Assembly: GCF_012489685.1 (NCBI RefSeq)
Contig: NC_080044.1
Coordinates: 82,694,732 to 82,758,731, forward strand
DNA length: 64,000 nt
Direction: 5' to 3'
Source of the DNA: Lotus japonicus
Lineage: Eukaryota > Streptophyta > Magnoliopsida > Fabales > Fabaceae
This document shows positions 53,759 to 64,000 of this stretch, one piece after another. Within the stretch, counting starts at the first letter, position 1. Every line of letters begins with the position of its first letter. The position numbers and the translations under genes are program-made. The notes beneath the pieces are model-generated. The model saw nothing but the letters and a program-made list of their open reading frames with translations. It had not been told where the DNA came from and ran no database searches.

Positions 53759-56700
53759 TTGATAAAGAGCAGAACTTGGAAATTAATTGCAAGACACAAC
53801 AAAAAGTGGAATTATATATATTTCATGAAAGATATCGCATAAATTACTTTAATATATAGACAAATATATAAAACAAATATATAAAGGAAGGGTAAAAAAT
53901 AGATAACTTTAACATGTTTGAGCTGTCAAAAAAAGGAAAACATGTATGAGTTATAATTAAGTTTAATTTTGTAAAGAGTAAACCCTTATCACATATGTAT
54001 CTTTTATCAATTTAGCTTTTTGAGGGATTGGTCCTTGGACTTTCCTCTCCCCAACTCATATGTTCTCCGGCTCTTATCATTTGAGCTATCATTCAAGGAC
54101 TAGTTTTTCTAAACTAACTTTTATCAATTAAATTCTTAAAGTCTCAAAAAAAAGTTATCCTTTAACGCATTTAATATTATTAGTTATAAATAAATGTAGG
54201 GACAAATAAAATTATGGGTTTTTTTAAAAGTTTTTAAAGAATGTCTTTACCTGCTCAAAAAATTGTTGAATATCTCTCCTAACAAATGTCTTTTATGCAG
54301 TCGAATTTGTGTTATATCCTTACAGAGGTCTAACTTACTTATGACTAAATCAACTAAGAATTTAATTGACAAAATTTGTTTCTAAGGACTAATTAATTAA
54401 TAAATAATGTTAATTAAAATGAGAATTTTAGTCATTTTTTCAAATGAATTTATAGTAAATATATAATTTTCTAATTAAATAATTAATGAGGCAGGGGCCC
54501 AGCCACCCTTCCCTTATATAATCTAATAATAGTCCTAAAAATTTTACATTTAACTTGATTATTTGATCTAGAAGGACATTAACCACACTCACATAAAGAT
54601 ACTACCCCTTGAATCTGATCTCATATCTAAGCTGCTATTCCACGAAAAAAGTTTAATGGAGGAGAAAATTCTGGCATATATCGATCAATAGCATTAAAAG
54701 CAGTGAAACCAACCCTCCCAACACGACTTGATTATTATTTGGCCTTCTTTTTAAACTTGTCTGGCGTTAAGAAATAAAATTTATTCATCATCACACAAGA
54801 ACAAAATAAAGCGATGGCCTACAATATTTATATTGTTATCGGCACACAAAAAAGTAGGGATTTATTTTTTATGGATGTTTCTATTATAGACGTATACTTA
54901 TTTTAAAATGTTATAAAAAAAATTGACCAGGGTACCATGAGAGTAGTGACTAATCATTTCACTACATATATTCGAAATTCGAAATAAGCAATAAACAATT
55001 GACTACAATATGTGATCTATCCTCATAGGCAAGGGTTGAATCTCATGTGTTTCATATTTAGTTTCCTATCTAGTCCATAGAAGGCACATACTCGAGACAT
55101 TTTTTCTTCATAAAAAAGTATTATAAAATATAAACACACTTCATTGTAAAATGAAACGGCTAACCAAACGATTACATCATAAAGAAATCTTTTCTTTTCC
55201 TAAACCAAATTTATTTCCATTTTCCACTTTATATATCATTCATCTCAGATTTAATAATATAACTCTTAAATTTCAAAAATAATAATAACAATATAACTCT
55301 TAGTTAAAACATTTCATGACTTAAGCTATTGGATGAAGAAAGGTCGGTTTTATATTATATGACAAGACATTGTGGTTGAATTAGAGAAGTTGATTGATGC
55401 CTATGAATAAAATCATCTCCTATAATTGACTATATACAAAACAGAACTCCTCCAAACACGTCTAAACACAAACTTTATACATGGTCTAGTCATTTTATAA
55501 AAAACGACACATATAATACATTATACATCTCTTTCATACCGCCCTCGAATTGTGAGGGAGGAATCATATATATTTTTGTTTCCATGATTGAGTATTAATA
55601 TCACCCTTCAAGACATGTAACATTCAACGTATTGTTTAAGCATCTTTCTCTCACACACTCACATGGTTGGGGAAGAGTTAGCATTGGATGTTCAATCAAA
55701 GAAAAAAGAAAAGCGAAAGAGCATTGCAAGAGGGAAGGAAGGTCACACCTCATGTTCAATAATGAAGCCAATGAATGATGTTTCATGCTCTCTCTGATAT
55801 AATTTTTTGTTTATATTGCAATGTTTATTATAGGAAGTTATGAGGATTTTTGTCTTTGCCTTTTGATGTGCCACCACATGAGCATAACACTCCAACTCTA
55901 AATTAAGCTTTCTGCCTCAACTTCCGACCAAAAAAAAAGCCAAACTTCATTTTGCCCCTACAGATAAGGTTTTTGCATGAGTTAAAATGCTTTACTTTTT
56001 GCCTAAAATAAAATGCCACCAACCCCATAACCCAATTTGGCTTTGATTGGATATCTGTCCTGATTATACAAGTGGCCAACCTGATTGAAAAACCCCATGC
56101 TGCTTATTCTTAGCTCTAGATAAAACTTTGGATAGTGAGTATCCAGATCCAGGTGAAAGTGCCATTTGTAGCTTTATTGTTTGTTATTTGATGCTGATTT
56201 TAAATTAGCCCAGCAGGAATAACAGTATTACTAGAATGGCTATCCGTTTGGACTTTGGATACAAAGCAAGACTTATTGGAGGTAAATTAGGGAATTTTTC
56301 AGTAGATAAGTCTAATAAGCATGTATTTAAACAGGCTCACTGAGTTTGAGAAGTAGGTTATTTGTATAGTTGTATAAATTTTACATTTTACATTTGGGGT
56401 ACATTCGGAAGAGGATATCTCATAGTATTTTTTAGTATAAGACTAAGGTGTTCAGTAAGCTATGAAATAGAACTACTTATAAGAGCTTATTTTATAAGCT
56501 TATCAAATTAGCTTTTAATTACAAGTACTCACATATCTACCAAAAATTTGAACTTAACTAATGAAATTATGATTAGGTTATTTTATAGCATATGCACTCG
56601 TGAAGTATTTGAAAGAACTTAAATAAATAGTTTGATACATCTATACGTTGCTATGAGTTTATTTCCTAAGCTACCCAATCTATTTTATGACCAATCTATT

Positions 56701-57435
56701 TTATGAATAAGCACCTATAATTTATTTCAATATTTCTCATAGTAACTTATAAATAACCATTTATTGCCCTAAGAGTTTAATCAAACCTTATTACTCAAAT
56801 GCATCTATGTGTATGCTGCTATAAGCACTTAATTATGTTGTTTTCTCAAATGCAGCATTGATATATTGAAAGATTTGTAAATTTGTATAACATTAATTTA
56901 AAGGGTTTAATTAGATGCACATATGGCGTAGAAAAAATTGCACAAACACCCAATTAGATCCACCAATTTGCCATGACATAATTAATTTGAAATTTAAAAA
57001 TATTTAAAATGAAGAAATTGAGAGATGTGATTGAATGCATGCGTAAAACTATTTAGTGTTTAGAATATCAATGCATATAAATTAAATTCTAATTTAAACC
57101 ATAACACACGCTAAATTTCAAACACTCTTCATTTCAAACATTTTTTACCGTGGTCAAGTGACAGACAACCATCACTCTCCAATGAATTAATACATTCACT
57201 TCATTTATTATTCCATCTCATGTTCACTCAATTTCTCTAATTTTCCTGTCACAACTGACAACACATCATATCACTCAATTTTCTTGTGGATTTGAAGTGT
57301 GAATAAAAAATATTCCTTTCTCCAATCCTAGGCCACTAAACTAATCTACATAAGGAGAAAACACTTCCACACCATTTGACTGTGGAACTAATCTACCTAA
57401 GGAGAAAATAGAGTGTAAAAAGGGAAAAAAAAATA
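53759..57435. other. Gene-free AT-rich intergenic stretch
   Basis: About 3.7 kb without splice-consistent coding sequence. No bounded transposon was recognised. A short minus-strand frame at 55601-55786 has no domain. Confidence 0.4.
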
Positions 57436-58152
57436 CTCCTTAGAGCATCTTCAATGCTAGTTCTTATTTCTTAGTTTAGTTCTTAGCACTATTCATGTGG
57501 GCCCGTATTGCCATATGTGTTTAAGCAACTCTCAAGTAATTTTGCTCCAACCATGAGTTCTTAGTTCTTACTACTATTCATTTGGTCTCACCAACCACAT
57601 TATTTATACTTTTTTTTCCATAAAGTAATAAAATAAAACTCATAAAGTAATGAAGTAATTTGGATGAGAGAGAAATAATTAATATTTTAAGCTAAGAACT
57701 CAAAAAGCAAAACATCTTATATAAGAACTGAGTTCTTATTTTTAAAAACTAAGGAGTCCATGTCAGCACCTACAATGGTAAAGTTCTTAGTTCTTAGTTC
57801 TTAACTCCAAAATAAGAACTAAGAACCTTGCATTGGAGATGCTCTTACGTTCCAAAATATAGGTTGTTTTAGGTTGTGCACATTGTTTAAGAGCTCATTA
57901 ATTGATAATTTTTTAATTAAGATACCCCTATTTAAAGTTGTGTTATATTAAGGAGAGAGAAATGTTATTATTGATTAAGTGGATAGTGACAGTTGTGATA
58001 GGTGAAAATTGAAGGTGGTAATTAATAGATATAATATTAAATGAGAGTATATGAGGAAGAAAGAAAAAAAAATGCATCGGTTTTGCAAAATAACTTATAC
58101 TTTGGAATATAGTACAAATTCTAAAACAACTTAGATTTTGGAACGGAGGGAG
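57436..58152. mobile_element. Stowaway-like MITE interrupted by a second MITE
   Basis: The right end, read inversely, is 'ctccctccgttccaaaatct' with TA at 58153-58154. The left end starts at 57436 after TA (57434-57435) with 'ctcc', is broken by the Tourist-like element at 57443-57844, and resumes at 57848 with 'cgttccaaaatatag'. Removing the insert and one TTA copy restores CTCCTTACGTTCC, matching the inverse end except where TTA replaces CTC. The original element was about 312 bp. Confidence 0.85.
57443..57844. mobile_element. Tourist-like (PIF/Harbinger) MITE nested in a Stowaway MITE, 402 bp
   Basis: The left end 'gagcatcttcaatgctagtt' and the inverse right end 'gagcatctccaatgcaaggt' match, with further pairing of 'cttagttcttag' blocks. 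TTA occurs at 57440-57442 and 57845-57847, the 3-bp target duplication of the PIF/Harbinger superfamily. The interior contains many short 'gttcttag' words. No transposase was found. Confidence 0.9.
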
Positions 58153-58154
58153 TA

Positions 58155-58979
58155 AGAGTTAGCAGTTTAGATGGCTCCATACTCATAAGTAGAAAACTTA
58201 AATCATAACTTATAGTCTTATACCGCCTGGTTAACAAATTGACAAAATATGTAATCATGATTCATGATTCCATTATCTGATGCTTGCATCGCTCTTTCTT
58301 GAAAACACTTATTTAAACAAAAGATAAAGTGCAAGATCCTACTTAAAATGTGGTTTCCAAATCAAATCTCTGATTTGTTTCTTTTTAATTTCCCCCCATA
58401 ATTGCTGCCACCACGTATATTAACAATAATATAATGGAACCTATCAGCACCTGTCCATTCCAAGGATATAGGGTGTTCAGATTTAATGTATAGAAAGAAA
58501 AAAAACATAAGTTTGCTCTCCTAAGGAAATGCATTTGACTCAAATTGGATTAGTTGGAATTCAATGTGGCTTTCTAATATCGGAGTTTCAGACTAATAAG
58601 GGGGGAAAACTCATCTAATATAACGCATAAATTGGAAGAAAGAAAATTACACAGTAAAAGCATCATGGAAATTTTGGACATGGAAATAGAAATGGAAATT
58701 CAACCATTAGTGAATGTTTCTCACAATACCAGGATGAAACACAGATATACATCAAAATGCAAAGATAAAGGTTTTCACTGACAAATTAGAGTATGTAGTA
58801 ACAACAGTCTCAACGCAAGTCACATTAAAATTTTAAGGATACAGTAGACGCTTTTTGATTTTTCAGGGTTACAAATGCAAAGGGTCGATAATTACATTTC
58901 ATAAATGCATTAACCCATGAGCTGGGATTATCTATAGAAGATAATTATTTACATTATTATTCTTCGATTCTCACCTGAA
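58155..58979. other. 3' flank of the UEV1 gene
   Basis: AT-rich DNA between the Stowaway element and the UEV1 stop codon. It probably holds the UEV1 3' UTR near its right edge. No gene was found. Confidence 0.4.
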
Positions 58980-61900
58980 TTACATGACACAACATCTCAG
59001 GACCAGCCCCTTTTGTTCAATCCTGCCATCTTCGTTGCCTAAAAGTCATATGAGAAAATTTTACCACATAAGATTTACAAGGAAAGTAAGTGCAAGTCTA
59101 ACAACTGATATACTAGTTCCAACAGTGTTACTTACAACAGCTTATAATCTAGTCAGCACAGGCTTAAAGATAGGAGTTTTAATTTTTTCTAGTAAATGTA
59201 AGTTTTTTTACACTACCACTCGATGAAATTTGAGCAAAAGTTTGAATTCCTAAACTTGTTGCAAACTCATTCATTATTAGCTGAAATACACTCATCAGTC
59301 ATCAAAGATTCATTTCTTTAAATATCAAATTCACAAATGTGATGCAAAGCAATGTGTCATTTACAAGACAGGGTGTCTAAAAGCATAAACATTTGCAGAG
59401 AACAATCCATCATTACTCTCAAACTATACTCAGCAGTTAAAAGCTAAATAGCTCACAAATAATTCTTCAAATTTTTTTCATGCTTTCAACAACCTCATTT
59501 TGAAAGCATTACAACCTGGACAGGATAAGCACTAAATAATCTCAAGCATTTAACATTCAATCACTTAACCAACAGAATTCAGATACAGTAATTTCACAAA
59601 CAATAGTTGATCCATCGTGATAGCAGACCACCTGTACACATATTTGGACTATGGACTATGATGAAATAAACAATTATTGTGGCATAACAATTGAAAAACT
59701 AACAATAAAGTCCACAGTGTAGAATAAAACTAAATTTACAAAAAACACCAGATTCATGCATACAGGAATAGCAAAAATGGACAGCACAAACAAACAATCA
59801 GAAGATAGATTGACACACCTTCAGCTGGTTGGGCTAGCTTCCGGTTTTGTGGAGACATCATTTCTTTCTTCAATTGCATCAAAATGTCTTCCATTGTACA
59901 CTCTCTTTGCCAATTAGCAAGCATGGGAAATGAATGTGGATCAACCTGGTAATTTAGATATTTATGAGTTCAAATTCAATCACAACAGTGTATGGAATAC
60001 TTAATAAAGTGATACCTACAGCTCCAGTTTCTTGGTTGACACAAGTCATGTTAATCCTTGTCTGAAATCTAACTGATGGTGGATTATCTGGATAGTCCTT
60101 GCCACAAAACAGTTTCAACTGATAGATACGACCTTCATGAACAGTCTGGTAAAAGAAATGGACAGGAAATTTTACCAAAGCAATATTATGTTCAATAGCT
60201 ACTAATTACATTCAGTAACTAGAATGCAGCACACACATCCAATGCAATAAAAAATTACTAAAGATGATGAAAGCAGCTCAGAGTCTCAGATACCAGGGGA
60301 GTAAAATAATGGAAATAATTAATAGAATTTAATTACTTAGAAATTTTGACAATTTGAACCATTTAGCTTTAGACTATGGTGCCATAAGAAAGTATACTCC
60401 AAAGGAAAGCACCACAAGGCTCTCAACTATTTAGTTTTCAAAGAAATAATCTTCGAAACCAAAGCCCCCATACCCACACCCTTCATTATGATAGAAAAAT
60501 AATCTTTTTCAAAACTTGCCAGCGTAAGTCGGTAATGATCATGTGTATGTTGATCGGAATAGACAGTTAAAAATGGAGAGCTGCAGATCCATGCATGTCT
60601 AACAAAAATAATAAACTCAGCAATTTTACGAACAGGCTTTCATTGCATCAAATGTAACAGAACTTTTGCAAACAGAAAAGCTTACACCAGGGGGGCCGAT
60701 AATTGTTCCAGTCCATGACTGCATGTATATATCATCAGCGTCGTCCATTCCATAGCTTACAGTTCCATCTCCAATTCCCTTCTCACCTCGCTCAAGCTCT
60801 TCCAATAATCTGAAACTCCTAGGAACTGCATAGGCAGACAAAAAAAATTAACGAGACAATTTCAAATTACAAATCCACGCTCTTAAAAAAACAGTTCCAA
60901 TAACAGATAAATATAGTCATTGATAAGTTACATTTACAAATAAATTAAGAGAGGAAGGTATATCACAATTACATCACAAATATTAAGTTACAATATCTTT
61001 AGAACTTATATGATAACCCTTTAAGTTCATTAATTGTAGCATCTTCTTAACATTTCCATGCATAAATCCACTATAACGTTAAATGGTTAAAGGTCGATGA
61101 CCGGATCCAAACGTTGACAATTTTAGCACCAAAGTTATTGACCTCATTGCAGCTCAAAAGTTATTGGTCCAGTTTCATCCCAAGAGTGACAAAGCTAGCC
61201 TGACATCATTTCAAAAGAGTATAAACTGGCCCTATTCCTGCTCAAAATTAATTGAGTTGACCATATCCCAGCCCAAAAGTTGTCAAGCTCACCTGATTTA
61301 AGCTTGTTTATAGTAGGACCCAACTGTATACCTTACTCAGTCAATTGTGTCTTCAAGTCCAATAAAAGAATGGGCCAAATTCAAATGCTTAACCCAAAAT
61401 AAGCCCATTAACTTATCATAATGTTGAGATATCATAAGACTGATATTTTTTTGGTATATGTTCCAAAAGTATCATAATCTAGAACTCATGAATTGATATG
61501 CAGGATAATGGTGGTAGGAGCAAATTTGATAGTAGAAAGATTTCAAAGAAAGAGGATTTCCCTAATCGCACATCATCACAAAATCAATGTGGAAGTCATT
61601 TCCAACAAAGGATAAAGAGAGGAATGCACCCAATAAGATGAACTTCTAGGAACTCACATGAGTAGCATTAACCCCAAGCTTGACAAGTCACCCATTCAGG
61701 TGAAATTCTCAATTTCTCCTTTATCAACAACAAGGGTCCTAACTCGTAAGGGAGGTGCTTCAACCAAAAGTACTAACTTAATATTTTTAGACACTAGATT
61801 CCCAGCAGCAGTCTTAATCCACCTTTCTTCACAGGCCATATAAGTTACAACACATGTCCTAGTAGACTACATCCCTCCAAAAATCTCCTACTCCTAACCG

Positions 61901-62580
61901 CAGAAGGTCTGTCATAATATCCCCAATCATTTGCACCACACCCCCAAAGTACATGGACAACAAATCAATTGTTTTTTTAACTGCATAGAGAACTCTATCA
62001 CCACTTCAACCCCTTCGCTAGTTTTACTAATTTTATCCCCACTATTTCAATCTTTGAGCATTTAAATTATTTTCTAACCACACACAAATATGACAACGAG
62101 CCCATTCGAGAATAGTATAATGCAAGGACCCAGGACAAAATGCAGCAAGATGCAGCTAAATATACATAGAAGTCTGCACACTATGCTAATTGCTGACTGG
62201 GCAGGAAGAGATACCTAGAATTTATAGTGTCAGCAAAGAAAAACAGAAAATGGAATTCACAGCACGCCTATTAATCTTGTTTCCATGTTAAATTATTGAC
62301 ATAAAGATCCCAATTTTGATACAATCACAGCTGAAACTGCAAAGAATTAACATCATCATAACCCTTATGCAAAAGACCCAGCTCCCAAAAAAGAAAGAGA
62401 AAGAGTGCAGTTAGAAATTGAAGAGTGATGTGTCCGAAAAACCAGAAAGCTACGATTAAAGAACCATATAATACAGTGAAAAAGCAGAAAGAGGAAGAAG
62501 AAGACATGAAATGAAATAAGAAAGCAAGTGAGTGAAGGGGTTTGATACTGACCGACGACACTGGATCCTTCGGAGCCCAT
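58980..62580 (-). CDS. UEV1: Ubiquitin E2 variant UEV1 (MMS2-like), prenylated form (159 residues)
   Basis: Five exons: complement(join(58980..59038,59819..59945,60020..60145,60686..60825,62553..62580)), 159 residues with consistent phases. It starts [20 protein letters not shown]. The core follows: [74 protein letters not shown]. Where an active E2 has its catalytic cysteine, the UEV fold has none. UEV1/MMS2 pairs with UBC13 to build K63-linked ubiquitin chains in DNA damage tolerance and signalling. The last exon adds [19 protein letters not shown], whose final CCVM is a CaaX prenylation signal, as in the UEV1A/B branch. The exon 3 donor was set at 60019 (GCT|gtaggt) because the site four bases downstream breaks the frame. 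Confidence 0.93.
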
Positions 62581-64000
62581 TTTGATGGTGAATTTGGGAG
62601 AAAGGGTTAGGGTTTTGGAATTGTAGAGAGAGAAAGAAGAGAGAGATTAGGTTTAGGAAGATTGATTGATTGAAGAAGAGAAAAGAAAAAGAAGAAGAAA
62701 AGAAGAGGAGAGCGTAATTGTGACTCAAGTCCAACAACACCTCTTTCCGTCTTTCTATAACAGGATGCCAAGTGTATCATTGCTACTCGTTAATTAATAT
62801 ATCAATATTCAAAATTCAGAAACATTAATTTTCTTATATAATAAAAACTAGTCATTATCTTTTTTTTTTTAATATAATCCTTTTAAGGAAAAACTAAAAT
62901 ATTATATATTCGGATTTTCTTAAATGTAAACTCAAATTTCATAAATTTAACGGTGAATATAAGTACTTAAGTGTAATGGTAAACTGTTTTCCACAGATAA
63001 TACTTATTGGAAAAATCTAACGGGACTAAAATATTGATTCTGTTATTATTGGTGCGAAGGACACATTACCTATTTAATTTTATTGATGACAATCCTTATT
63101 TAGAAGCCTATATAAGCTAATAATTTTAGAATAGTTGCTCGAGTGAAATCTTATACAAGACATATGTTTGTATATCAATGTTAGGTACTTTTAAAATTGA
63201 TTTATTAAATTTGAATAATTGAGACAAGAAGTACTAACAACACACTATTTTAACGATACACTCCAACACGTTTTTTATGATTAGTTTATTTTTTAAGTGT
63301 TGCTAGCATTTTTCATGAGATTGTTTCACTAATTTGTGATTAAGCTGAATCAACCCGTCACTTTTCCGGGGTTAGGGGAGAAGATTATCTAAATAGAAAA
63401 CATATTGTAAGTAATGCCAACTTTTTTTATTTTTAGAAATCTCAAAAGTATTACATTAGAATAACATACAGTAAAATAAAGTTCAAAAAAGGTAACAGCC
63501 AAACAATGAAGTAATTCTGATACTATAGCCATGTTTGGATAACTCGAGTGCAAACCAATGTTACCACACATTGCCTACAAGTTGAATAGAATTCTAATAA
63601 ATTGAAATGAAAGTTACACACAATCTCACATGGTATCCAAATATGCTTGTAATCAACAAAAGTGGTTTTCAAAAACCACCCGTAATATATTCAAATGACA
63701 AATTGTCATGCCTTATTCGACATTCACCATCTTCACAATATTAAATAAAAATGAACGAAGTATATCATACCGTGAAAATCTAAAAACATCACAAATTCAC
63801 AATTCACCCAAATTTTTCTTCGTTCTACACAACCAAAAGCATCTTGAAAGAATTTTTAAAAAGAACATGAAAGAAACAAGCCCCAAAAGTTTCACATATG
63901 AAAACATAAAAGGGACAGTTCTTTTCCAGCTTAGATCAGAAGCCAAAGTTCGGAATAACCTATTGCATTACAAAATATCTTGATACTATATGTCATTTCC
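62581..64000. other. UEV1 leader and promoter, then gene-free DNA
   Basis: Bases 62581-62740 are GA-rich on the plus strand, that is, a CT-rich leader for the minus-strand UEV1 gene. Beyond that, the sequence is AT-rich to the window end. A 'catgtttggataactcgag' block at about 63531 may be a fragment of a common legume MITE. No further gene was recognised. Confidence 0.45.

Overview
This is plant nuclear DNA, most likely from a papilionoid legume. It is AT-rich, its genes carry short exons with GT-AG introns, and it is packed with MITEs, Mutator-like elements and LTR elements. The species cannot be fixed from the sequence alone; the repeat style and protein relatives recall Lotus or Glycine-type legumes. 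No tRNA, rRNA or CRISPR was found. All gene models below were built by hand from splice sites and frame continuity, and every multi-exon model closes in frame.

Layout. Bases 1-5.8 kb: the end of a copia-type LTR, a truncated duplicate of a dynein light chain promoter and start, a four-exon gene for an unknown 110-residue acidic protein (-), and the intact dynein light chain gene (+). Bases 5.8-12.2 kb: an F-box gene of the SKIP28/MEE11 type (+) and a GPI-anchored GH17 beta-1,3-glucanase with an X8 domain (-). Bases 14.2-17.6 kb: a JAZ3/TIFY6B-like jasmonate repressor (-) with three perfect G-boxes upstream and a MULE-type MITE in its last intron. Bases 22.0-24.9 kb: a PUX2-like UBX protein (-).

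Bases 25.2-42.4 kb are a transposon landing zone. It holds a non-autonomous CACTA element carrying exon-like sequence, several long-TIR Mutator-like elements with recognisable target duplications, a MITE broken by a young, internally deleted gypsy retrotransposon with a 4,044-bp LTR, and a SINE with a perfect 11-bp target duplication. A short BAP31-like ER membrane protein gene (-) survives inside it.

Bases 46.4-48.8 kb: a plasmodesmata-located protein (PDLP6-like, two DUF26 domains, -). Bases 49-59 kb are gene-poor, with a TRIM, a possible GASA relic and a Tourist-in-Stowaway nest. Bases 59.0-62.6 kb: a UEV1 ubiquitin E2 variant ending in a CaaX box (-).

The order SKIP28, GH17 glucanase, PUX2, PDLP6 matches, from memory, Arabidopsis At2g01620, At2g01630, At2g01650 and At2g01660. 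This suggests an old conserved block, here stretched by transposons and containing two genes linked to callose and plasmodesmata.
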